A program made the position numbers and the translations under genes. From Gnetum montanum (Eukaryota; Streptophyta; Gnetopsida; Gnetales; Gnetaceae), in the NCBI GenBank assembly GCA_015680685.1, contig MNCI01009521.1, positions 1,459 through 42,161 of the forward strand: 40,703 bases of DNA, given 5' to 3'. Position 1 is the stretch's first letter. Every line of letters starts with the position of its first letter. The notes beneath the pieces are model-generated. The model saw nothing but the letters and a program-made list of their open reading frames with translations, did not search any database and was not told where the DNA came from. Shown piece after piece: positions 32,500 to 40,703 of the stretch.

Positions 32500-33134
32500 T
32501 GAAAATGTCGTGGTTGGGGAACCCCGACGATAGTAGGCACAACCTGCTTGTTGCATCTATGGTAAAGGGGGGCATGTGGTTGTGCCTTGTTGGGTGCGTT
32601 GTCTTCGGATCATAGACCTTTGGTTTGTATGATACAACCTCCTGAGTAGGATCCACACCCTTTTAGATTTGAAGTATCTTGGTTGATGAAGCCATGGTTG
32701 TGACCGTTAGTGGAGGACATTTGGGGCACCTATAAGTGGGGTGTTGATCCAAGAGAGTTTCTGTAGCAAGGGTTGACTTCACTTAAGTAGCATATTTGGG
32801 GGATCAAGTCGGAGGACAAATTCTCCTTTAGATATGGTCTAAGAGAGCTCATGTGATGCCTGGAGCAAATACAAAGGACTCAGGAGTGGGACTAGGAACA
32901 GGAGGATGCGAAGGAGGTGGTTCTATAGGAGTTGGAGCTGTTGGACAAAGAAGAAGAAATGTATTGGAGGCAAAGGGGGTAGGTTTGTTGGTTGAGTGAT
33001 GGAGATAGGAACTCACGTTTTCTCTTTGCAGTTGCTTGGTCAACTCACTTGGCCAAAATGATTCCTTCCATTCATGATGGTGCTTGGATGGTTGAGGGCA
33101 AGCAGGAGGTTGCGAACACTCTTAAGATATTAGT
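32500..33134 (+). pseudogene. L1-type LINE ORF2, endonuclease end and linker
   Basis: The plus strand carries SDHRPLV (32,605-32,625), the last motif of the LINE apurinic-type endonuclease. HPFRFEVSWL follows, matching the RPFRFE.mWL block of plant L1 elements. Then come a charged linker and YWRQRG...WLSDGDRNSRFLFAVA (about 32,950-33,020), equivalent to W.q.SR..WL.eGDRN..FFh..A, and finally IHDGAWMVEGKQEVA. Stops and shifts are frequent. Element D interrupts it at 33,134, and it continues at 39,932. Confidence 0.75.
33130..33134. repeat. Target-site duplication (left, TTAGT) of element D
   Basis: TTAGT before the LTR corresponds to CTAGT at 39,927-39,931. The single difference is C/T. Confidence 0.75.
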
Positions 33135-34290
33135 TGATAAAGCAGTTACTCTAATTATTAGAGTGTTTACTTTAATTATTAGTGCAGTTATTATTAGAAC
33201 AATTATTCTAATTATTAGAGCGGTTATTCCCGAGTCTATAAATATAGCGCCCATGTGCACAATTGGGAGCAAGTTTTTAGCAATAAGTAAGGAAACTTTT
33301 GCAGTTTGTCCATTCGAAAGTTGAATATTTCCAAGTGCCCGCAGCAAGAGGTCTAGTGTGAACGAATCTTTATTCAAGCATTGATGTACCTAAGCACACC
33401 ATTGTGTTGGCAATAAAGACGAGCTCTTTGATTCATCCTTGTAGCACTTGAGATTTGTTTTCTTACGTATTTATTTTATTTTATTTTATTATGCATTTAT
33501 TTTATTTTATGCACTTTACATTCGTGTAATTCATTTTGATCAATTAAGCAAATCAATTAAATTACACAAGCATGACCCCTTCGAGCACATGTGTGCCACT
33601 TGGTAGCTCAGAAACAATTAGCGTTTGATAGTCTAGCAGTGTTTGCATAAAGTTTAGGATGTGTCCGGGAAGTGGGAAGTGGGAACAGATACATGTGTTA
33701 GGTTAGATTAGACCATAGTCTACTTAACAATTAATTACTCACTTTCATTCTTATTTACTTAGCTTTTATTTACTTTAATTGTTGATTATTTATTATTGTC
33801 TATTTAGTTAATATTTCTTTTATTGTCATTTACACTTCCTGTTGCTAATGCGGAATGAATATGACTTAATCATGAACATTTAAATGTAACTACTTGGTAA
33901 CCCAGTAGCGTATTTAGTAGTGCTCAAGTAATGTGTGCTTGGAATTCCTAGAAGTAGTACACGAGGTCCAAAATGCGTATGGATGATTAAGGATGGATGT
34001 TCATTGCACTTAGGCTAACTTAGATTTTACTTTATGTTGCCTATTAGCTTAATTAAAATTGTTTCCCATTGTCTCTAGGAGTAGCCTAGTTTAGAATCAC
34101 ATCATACACCTCACTTTGGACTAAACCATACGTGACAAAGCAAATACTAGTCCAGGTGGGAAGATAGCAAATTGTGATCAACATATAACTGTCTAGATGC
34201 TACAATTAGTTCGTCCGCAAGGTTCGATTGGATCGCACGTACACACTTGTATTTGTATGGTTGAGCGTAGGGGTACCTTGTTGCTCATCA
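33135..34290 (+). repeat. 5' LTR of element D
   Basis: It runs from TGATAAAGCAGTTACTC to ...TTGCTCATCA. U3 consists largely of near-repeats of CTAATTATTAG with AGCRGTTA between them (33,140-33,230), followed by TATAAATA (33,237-33,244). The 'AAGCATTGATGTACCTAAGCAC' block and GGCAATAAAGACGAGCTCTT follow, then ATTTT microsatellite tracts (33,465-33,515). Confidence 0.9.
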
Positions 34291-34291
34291 T

Positions 34292-34312
34292 TAGCGTCGT
34301 TGTTGGGGATGG
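34292..34312 (+). other. Primer-binding site of element D
   Basis: TAGCGTCGTTGTTGGGGAT, one base after the LTR, matches the tRNA-Asp complement apart from transitions (G-to-A and C-to-T). Confidence 0.7.
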
Positions 34313-34439
34313 TGCTAGTTATCTAGATTAGTTATATCATACAAGATCGTTGTAACAAGGTATTAACAATATATCTTTCAAACAAAGAAATTAAATTCAA
34401 TTAAGTCACACATAATTCACAACAATCTCTCTTTCACAA

Positions 34440-36640
34440 GATAGCGATAACACAACATCTAGCGAGGCAATTCATTGGAGAACCAACAAAGAAGTTTGGA
34501 GTACTCAATCTTATGCAGGAGTTTCATATGTTCATAAATACCCCAATGATACTGAAGGACTTTTGTCATCCAACTCAGATACCTCTAGTGAAGATGGGAC
34601 ATCCCCTAGAACGAGGGGGCTCGTAAGACCTAGGACCTTCTCAATGGGTAGTAAGAGTACATCAGGGGATGATTGGGAGACTTATAAAAGTCATGATAAG
34701 TTTTTCAGTTTCCTCTCTTTCTTTACTCTTTCAATGTTAGGTTGCGACACGGATGACTATTCCTCAAGGGGTCAGCATAGAAATAAAAATCGAACCCATG
34801 GACAAAATCAACAATGCCAACATGAACATAGACAACATCGTTCCAACTCACAAACGCACGATCTACTTAGTGACGATGAATCCTTGTTGGCCACTAAGAG
34901 CCTAATGCATGTACAAGAGGTTGTTTGAATATTTTGCAGGCATCATAAGGAAAGCCGTTTACCCAAGCTTGATTTAAACAACTTTCCCAAGTTTTGAAGA
35001 GGCTATGATTTAGATTTGCAACATCATTTACAAGCCTTCTATGATGCTTGTGTGTGGAACAATATTGATAATGGGTGGCAAAGACTTAAGCTCTTTCCTA
35101 TGACACTTGTTGGCTAAGCAAAAGTATGGTACATGTCTTTAAAGCCGAAATCAATTCGTCATTGGCCGACAATGGTAAACCTCTTCAATGAAAGATATCA
35201 AACCTATGCAAGAGTGTCAACCTTGAGGAGACAAATCCAAGAGTGGAAACAAGGGCAACTTGAACCCTTGGACATGGCCTTAGAAAGATATTACTCTTTG
35301 TTAAACAAATGCCTAGGCCATGGGTTCTCCGAGGAAAGGCTAATGTATCACATTATGGATGGGCTCCGTAATGAAACAAGGGAGGCCTTAGGGATGTATG
35401 TCCCAGGTCAACTATATGAACTATGAACCCATCAATTCCAAGAGCTTATTAAGCGGGTAGCAAAAGAAGAAGGAGAAATAGCCAAATGGGAGAATGTTGA
35501 AAAATCTTAATAGGACTAAACTCTTAAAGTAACAAAGGTTCATAATCATAAAGAGGAGAAATCAACTCACCTCAAGGAGGTGAAACCATTTCTACCTTTG
35601 CCAACACTAAAATCACTAGATGAAATTGAGGCAAAGATCAACAAAATGACAGAGTGGGTACATGAAAAATGTAGAGAATATGTCGACATTATTAAGGGAA
35701 GACCCATGCAAGATAACTTTGATGACCAAAACAAATAGAGGATACTAAACATGAAACAAGGTAGAACACCATTCAACAATCGGAAAGAAGGGCTGAAGAA
35801 AATGAGGATAGGGGCTCAGCCACAAAACATAATTATCAATGCAATGTTTGCTTGTACGATCACCCAAAAGGCCAATGCCCAATCTTGTCACATCTACATG
35901 AGCATTGGGAAAGAATGTTACATCCAAATTTCGTATAGAAGAAGTACATGGTTGGGCACATTCTTGTTTCACAACTTTATAGGCAATCCCATAACTCATC
36001 ATACTATTTATGGGCAAATTCTTACTAGCCTTAATACTGTGCTCAACTGCTGTGACAAAACCCCCAGTTGTGGGGGAGGCCATCGCCAAACTGGCCACAT
36101 CCTTCATACCATCCGAAACCAAGCGCTTATCATGTTCAACACCTTGTTTTTCCATCTAGATCAACATTCTCTACTTCATCTCGTCGTTATCACTCTCCTG
36201 AGAATCATCAACCCATATCCTCTTCTGCGAGATTAACACCTCATGTTCCTTATACTTCTCCTTGCTTTTAATGCTCTCATCCTTCACCTCCTCTTACATC
36301 GCCATCAATAGTACCAAAAAGTTTTGCACCACATGTGTTGTGGTGCAAAACTTTTGGTACTACTGGTGGCGAACATTACTTGTGTTGCTATTGTTAATAA
36401 TAGTGGGAGTCCTCCACAACGTCGGAAATGTCCTTTCTTTAAGCATGGTCGTAGAAAGAGACAACACGGTTCTGAAACCACTGCATCCTCCAACTTAGCA
36501 AAAGCCCAACACTGTGATGCACCTTCCTCTTCAAACTCAATGTCTCCTGTCACCTTATCTAGGCCTCCACCTCACACTCCAACATCCAGTGAATTCACCA
36601 ATGTGAAGGGACATAGATCCGTGCATACTGCCATCTAGTC
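34440..36640 (+). pseudogene. Degenerate gag of element D
   Basis: The recognisable order is: a Ser/Asp-rich N-terminal part (34,563-34,928); SDDESLLATKSL; a region DLNNFPKF...AFYDACVWNNIDNGWQRLKLFP; the gag core (35,133-35,426: YQTYARVSTLRRQIQEWKQG, ALERYYSLLNKCLGHGFS); a coiled segment (35,580-35,740); and a compact zinc knuckle CNVCLYDHPKGQC (35,840-35,878). A Pro/Ser-rich end follows. The first 100 or so residues seen in A-C gag are not recognisable. There are stops and shifts, but the core is better kept than in C. Confidence 0.75.
36311..36360. repeat. Near-perfect hairpin in element D
   Basis: A 23-nt arm (GTACCAAAAAGTTTTGCACC then ACA) and a 22-nt arm form an inverted repeat with a single one-base bulge and a five-base loop (36,334-36,338). 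Confidence 0.9.
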
Positions 36641-37515
36641 AAAGGTGTCATAGTGGGTCAAATTTCCCTCATAATGTACACACATCATCTAACCTGTCCC
36701 ACTATGCTTTCTATAATCAAGTGTGTGATCAACAATTTCTCTACCCAGCCACCATACCACCAATAGACACCTAGTGGCTGGGGCATGACAGACCTCTAAC
36801 ATTTCATACATGCATGGATCCTATTCATCCACTTATTAATCCAAGCCATGACCAAATGTTTAGTCGTGGGGGTCACCCCCATTCTAATTTCTAAGATTCT
36901 TAAGTGTATTTTGACTTTTTGTTTTACACATTTTTGGTTTTAAAACTTTTTGTTTTCATATTCTTTGTTTTACGTCTTATCATTTTTTAAGATTATTGAT
37001 TTTTTTTAAGTTTTTGTTTTACACCATCGTTAGTATATTTAATATTTCATGGATACTCTTTCACTCTCTTTTATATCTTTTTATGTTTGGTATCATTCTA
37101 TACTCTTTTTGCTAATAAGGTGCCAGGTACAATGGTAATGTGCTACTCAATGGTGGTATGTTTCATTTGTAATTTGATTATTGATGTTTGGTTTCTGACT
37201 TTGAATATCGTTACTGACAACTAGGACATGGTTTCTTTTCATGTAACAGGCAGTGAGTCCACATCATCCACCCATCCACATACTCTATGGTTTTCCTTGT
37301 TTTGGAAGCATACAGTCTCTTCTCCATTAATGCAACTCTAATAAATTGATGACTTGTGTAGTTTCTGGAATTGGGAAGGAATCAAAGGTTTGGGTAGGGT
37401 GTGGCTTCAAAAGGATGTAGTATTCTTTGTGCTTTTTTGTTTTCCTGTGTGAGAATGTTTTTGTAAGCTTCTCACCGTTCTGTGTCATTTCATAATAGGA
37501 AGTTAAATAAGTCCT

Positions 37516-37577
37516 TGCATGGTGTGGTCCTCATTAAAAAAAGAAAAAAAAAAAGATGAGGATTCAAAGCACACCCC
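37516..37577 (+). repeat. Hairpin module 1 of element D
   Basis: TGCATGGTGTGGTCCTCATT, an A-rich run, then GATGAGGATTCAAAGCACACCCC. GGTGTG/CACACC and TCCTCAT/ATGAGGA pair. Confidence 0.7.
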
Positions 37578-37613
37578 ATGGATAAAATACATACGAAAAA
37601 ACGCATGGGTCTT

Positions 37614-37679
37614 TGCATGGTGTGGTTCCCATTCACAAAAAAAAAAAAAAAAAACATGGAAATTCAAAGCACACCCCTT
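37614..37679 (+). repeat. Hairpin module 2 of element D
   Basis: TGCATGGTGTGGTTCCCATT, an A-rich run of about 20, then CATGGAAATTCAAAGCACACCCC. GGTGTG/CACACC, TTCC/GGAA and CAT/ATG can pair. Confidence 0.7.
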
Positions 37680-38888
37680 AAACCAAATAAAAGGGCTAAA
37701 AGCACTGATTATGAGACTTGTCTTGTCTCCTCTAACTAAGGCCCTTTTACACTTCCTACCTTCTCTTCTATTTGGAACAGTGGTTGTTTTGTGGGAGCAT
37801 TCTTGTGTCTCAGGGGATGAACTTGCCTTAGAATGTCGATGCGAAGTCACTGAAAGTGGTTGGTTTTGATCTGGACTAAGGAAGGATCCTACCAAGTCAA
37901 TTAATCACAAACTTCACAAGAGGCTGTATGTGACCATAATTAGGAACTTCATTCCACTTTCTCTATCATCCATCTATGCTTTTCATATCTCACCTCATTG
38001 TCGGTTTCATGTTTTGATTCGGTGTTCTAGTTTGATGTGTCAGGTTTCTCAGTCAGTTACTTTTGGGTTTTTGCACTTAACTTTCCATAATCATTAATCA
38101 TCCATGAAGCCCACAAACTCCTTGGATTGAAGTAATGCAAGGGCATAAAAGGCTTGTGCCTACTTTGGGGAGGACCCATTTGCATATCTTTTGGTTTGGT
38201 TAAGTTAAGTTCTTTACCCATAGACATTGTTACAATCAAATTCTTTTTATTTACCCTATCCATGTCATTCAAATTGTACGCACCTTCACAATTGTTTGTA
38301 ATGAATTCCTTTTTATTGTTGTGAATACCCTCTTTCCACTACTCATGTCAAGCTTTTTTTGAATTGTATGGATTGCTTCTCTTATTCAACCCATTCGTCA
38401 GTCTTTCCACTAACAATATCAAGTAATCAATCTATCACAATCACAACTTGGCTAGATAAAATCACTGACGAGACAAGGTATTCAGCCATTATTTATGTAC
38501 TATATATACTAATCCTTGGTTTTGTTGTGATTGCAATGGAAAGCATGGACTGGAAGTAGGACTATCGTTACCAAGGAGGATGCAACCATATCACTCGCGG
38601 GAGATTGTTCATGATCGTTGGATCTCTTCTACCTCTTCCTCATTCTTCTATCATCAAGAGGGGTTGGATGTCCTTTGAATTCATTGGTGTTCTTTCCTAA
38701 TTGTCATGAACACCAATTTTGTACATAATTGTAATATTATATGCTCGAGCACTTCTATATTTTTTTGTTTTCTCTGTGTCACTCTACATGTCAGTCAAAT
38801 AAGTCCACATCCCCCTAATATATTTTGTAAAGAACTTGTTCCTCTTCTTCTGTACTCGAGGACGAGTTTTCATTCAGTCATGGAGGTA

Positions 38889-39926
38889 TGATGAAGCGGT
38901 TACTCTAACTATTAGTGTAGTTATTATTACGGCAGTTATTCTAATTATTAAAGCGGTTACTCCCGGGTCTATAAATACAATGCCCAAGCACACAATTGGG
39001 AGCAAGTTTTTAGCAGTCAAGTAGGAAAACTTTTGAAGTTTGTCCATTCGAAAGTTAAAATATTTCCAAGTGCCCACAGCAGTAGGTGGTCTAAGTGTGA
39101 ATGGATCTTTATTCGGGCATTGATGTACCTGAGCACACCATTGTGTTGGCAATAAAGACGAGCTCTTTGATTCATTCTTGCAGCACTTGAGATTTGTTTT
39201 TTTACACATTTATTTTATTTTATTACACATTTATTTTATTTTATGCACTTTACATTTGTGTTATTAGTGCAGCAATTCATTTTGATCAATTAAGCAAATC
39301 GACTAAATTACACAAGCATGACCCCTTCAAGCATACATGTGCCACTTGGTAGCTTAGAAACGATTAGCGTTTGACAGCCCAGCAATGTTTACAGGAAGTT
39401 CAGGATGTGTTCAAGAGGTGGGAATGGTTACTTGTGTTAGGCTAGATTAGACCATAGTCTATTTAGCAATTAATTACTCTCACTTTCATTCTTATTTACT
39501 TAGCTTTTATTTACTTTAATTGTTGATTATTTATTGTTTTCTAGCGTATCTAATAGTGCTTAAGTAATGTGTGCTTGGAATTCCCAGAAGTAGTACATGA
39601 GGTCCAAGATGTGTATGGATGATTAAGGACGGATGCTCATCGCACTTAGGCTAACTTAGATTTTACTTTATGTTGCCTATTAGCTTAATCAAGATTGTTT
39701 CCCATTGTCTCTAGGAGTATCCTAGTTTAGAATCACATCATACATCTCACTCTAAACTAAACCATACATGACAAAGCAAATACTAGTCCAGGTGGGAAGA
39801 TAACGAACTGTGATCAACGTATAACTATCTAGGTGCCACAACTAGTCTGTCTGCGGAGTTTGACTAGATCGTGCATACACGCTCATATTCGTATGGTTGA
39901 GCATAGGGGTACCTTGCCGCTCATCA
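38889..39926 (+). repeat. 3' LTR of element D
   Basis: It runs from TGATGAAGCGGTTACTC to ...TTGCCGCTCATCA. TATAAATA is at 38,970-38,977. Relative to the 5' LTR it lacks blocks near 33,150 and 33,800-33,900. Differences are rich in transitions. Confidence 0.9.
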
Positions 39927-39931
39927 CTAGT
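39927..39931. repeat. Target-site duplication (right, CTAGT) of element D
   Basis: It directly follows the CA end of the 3' LTR and is one transition from the left copy. Confidence 0.75.
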
Positions 39932-40703
39932 ATGATATTTGATGACATAAGGTAACTAAACCACTTTCCATTAATATTTCAAAGGTTTTGGAGAAGGCAA
40001 ACAATCATCAGTTGTTGGCCTCCTTCACTAGGGGAGAGTTAGAGGGGGCACTAGCATTGATGAAGGGAGGTCGGGCACTTGGCTTGGATGGCTGGCCCGT
40101 GGAATTTTTTCAGGCTTTTGCCAAAGAGTTGGAGGATACCATCTTAGATGCTTTCAACAAGATGTTAGTATGGGGCTAGGTGAGACAGGAGATCAACTAC
40201 TCAAGGCTGGTGCTGATCCTGAAGTCCTCCAATCCATCAAATCTTGCACACTTTTGACCTATTAGGGTGTGCAACACTTTGATTCGGCTCTTATGGGGCC
40301 TTTGATACGATGCATGGTGGATGAAAAATAGGTAGGTTTTGTCCAAGGTAGATTTCTGCAAGATCAAATTTTGCTGGTGCAAGAGGTGATGCACTCTCTT
40401 TGATGGACGAGGTTTCTAGGGCTATGTTTGAAACTGGACATAACTAAAGCGCATGACACAATTTCCTAGGACACACTAAGAGAGATCATGTTATGAAAAG
40501 GATTTCACCCACATTTTGCGAAGTTGTGTTTGGATATCTAGCAATCAGGTGCATTCTCTTTAGATTTGTTGGGGGCGGGGAAAGGGGAGGGGGGGTGTTG
40601 TGGGGATTTGAATCCCCTAGAAGGGGGTTAAGATAGGGGAACCCCTTATCCCTGTATTTGTTCATACTTGTGATGGATACTATGAGAACATATTGCAAAG
40701 TTG
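39932..40703 (+). pseudogene. L1-type LINE ORF2, reverse-transcriptase part
   Basis: The LINE resumes after element D. ELEGALALMKGGRALGLDGW (39,988 onward) corresponds to the E...a......kaPGpDG motif at the start of LINE reverse transcriptase. The sequence continues with VEFFQAF, LILKSSNPSNLAHF.PIRVCNTLIR and GFVQGRFLQDQILLVQEV. Near the window end come GLR, a stop, GNPLS and YLFILVMDTM (40,625-40,685), equivalent to the RQGDPLSP.LF box with CAG read as TAG and Asp as Asn. The catalytic A/YADD box would lie beyond 40,703. It is heavily decayed and non-functional. Confidence 0.85.
40571..40595 (+). other. G-rich tract (possible G-quadruplex)
   Basis: Four or more runs of at least four G separated by one to three bases lie inside the LINE remnant, just before the RQGDP-like box. 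The motif satisfies the usual G4 pattern. Confidence 0.7.

Larger units (their letters stand above)
36660..38888 (+). other. Non-coding spacer of element D
   Basis: It shares with A and C the TTAGTCGTGGGGG block (36,860), T-rich tracts, TTTTACACCATC.TTAGTA, GCAGTGAGTCCACATCATCC (37,249), two hairpin modules, CCTCTAACTAAGGCCC (37,730), and GGGGAGGACCCATTTGCATA (38,170). The end, ACTCGAGGACGAGTTTTCA near 38,857 and the purine-rich TCATGGAGGTA before the LTR, corresponds to the polypurine region of C. No coding sequence is supported. Confidence 0.65.
33135..39926 (+). mobile_element. Element D: gag-only LTR retrotransposon
   Basis: This 6,792-bp insertion is flanked by TTAGT/CTAGT, with LTRs of 1,156 and 1,038 bp, a tRNA-Asp-like PBS, a gag region and a long spacer. 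I see no protease, RT, RNase H, integrase or extra ORF. The spacer has the same ordered landmarks as A and C, including two hairpin modules. It is a non-autonomous relative of A and C, probably mobilised in trans, and is inserted in an L1-type LINE. Confidence 0.87.

Noticed and set aside
32549-32590. A CCHC-like string (CCIYGKGGHVVVPC) suggesting a LINE ORF1 zinc knuckle
   Set aside because: It lacks the second Cys and lies in a different frame from the SDHRPL endonuclease motif a few bases later, which better explains the region as ORF2.
1-40703. CRISPR arrays, bacterial operons, tRNA or rRNA genes
   Set aside because: No regularly spaced repeats, Shine-Dalgarno-linked gene runs, or recognisable tRNA/rRNA sequences were seen; the window is plant nuclear DNA.

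Overview
The window looks like intergenic and genic DNA from a seed plant with a large, repeat-rich genome. The evidence is one intron-containing plant-type gene, GT-AG splice sites, several Ty3/gypsy LTR retrotransposons with tRNA-Asp-like primer-binding sites, and Ty1/copia, RTE and L1-type LINE fragments. The heavy decay of the elements would fit a gymnosperm, but nothing in the sequence proves that.

Left repeat cluster (1-26,240). Element A is a minus-strand Ty3/gypsy element whose 5' LTR is at 24,416-25,326. It reads gag, protease, RT and RNase H down to 19,645. It is then interrupted by element C (plus strand, 8,997-19,639, perfect 5-bp target duplication CTCAC) and resumes with the rest of RNase H and integrase (8,996 to about 7,500). 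A long non-coding spacer follows, then an extra 3' ORF (5,372-4,039). That extra ORF is cut by the 5' LTR of a second minus-strand element, B (4,038 to 78). B is itself cut by the edge of another LTR, E (77-1). To the right of A lies a Ty1/copia pol remnant split by an RTE-type LINE tail.

Element C has lost RT, RNase H and integrase. It keeps gag-protease and a roughly 950-codon extra ORF that resembles the 'putative plant transposon protein' domain followed by a long coiled-coil-like region. A compact promoter-like block precedes that ORF: three W-boxes at exact 10-bp spacing, short CG-rich palindromes, a TATATATA box and a candidate 248-bp intron ending at the ATG.

Gene island (about 26,500-32,050). 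This holds one apparently intact four-exon gene (29,138-31,781, 318 aa). It encodes a membrane-anchored HAD-superfamily IIIB (class B acid phosphatase / vegetative-storage-protein-like) protein with all four catalytic motifs. About 2.6 kb upstream carries no convincing coding sequence and probably holds the promoter and a 5'-UTR intron.

Right repeat cluster (32,500-40,703). An L1-type LINE ORF2 is interrupted by element D (33,135-39,926, TSD TTAGT/CTAGT), a gag-only relative of A-C.

Features shared by the A-D family are of most interest. They include a compact C-X2-C-X3-H-X4-C zinc knuckle and a tandem hairpin module with an A-rich loop, whose stem pairs appear to covary between copies. In-frame stops are mostly explained by C-to-T changes at CAG and CGA codons, consistent with methylation-driven decay. 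A 190-base assembly gap (14,016-14,205) lies in the A-rich part of one hairpin module.
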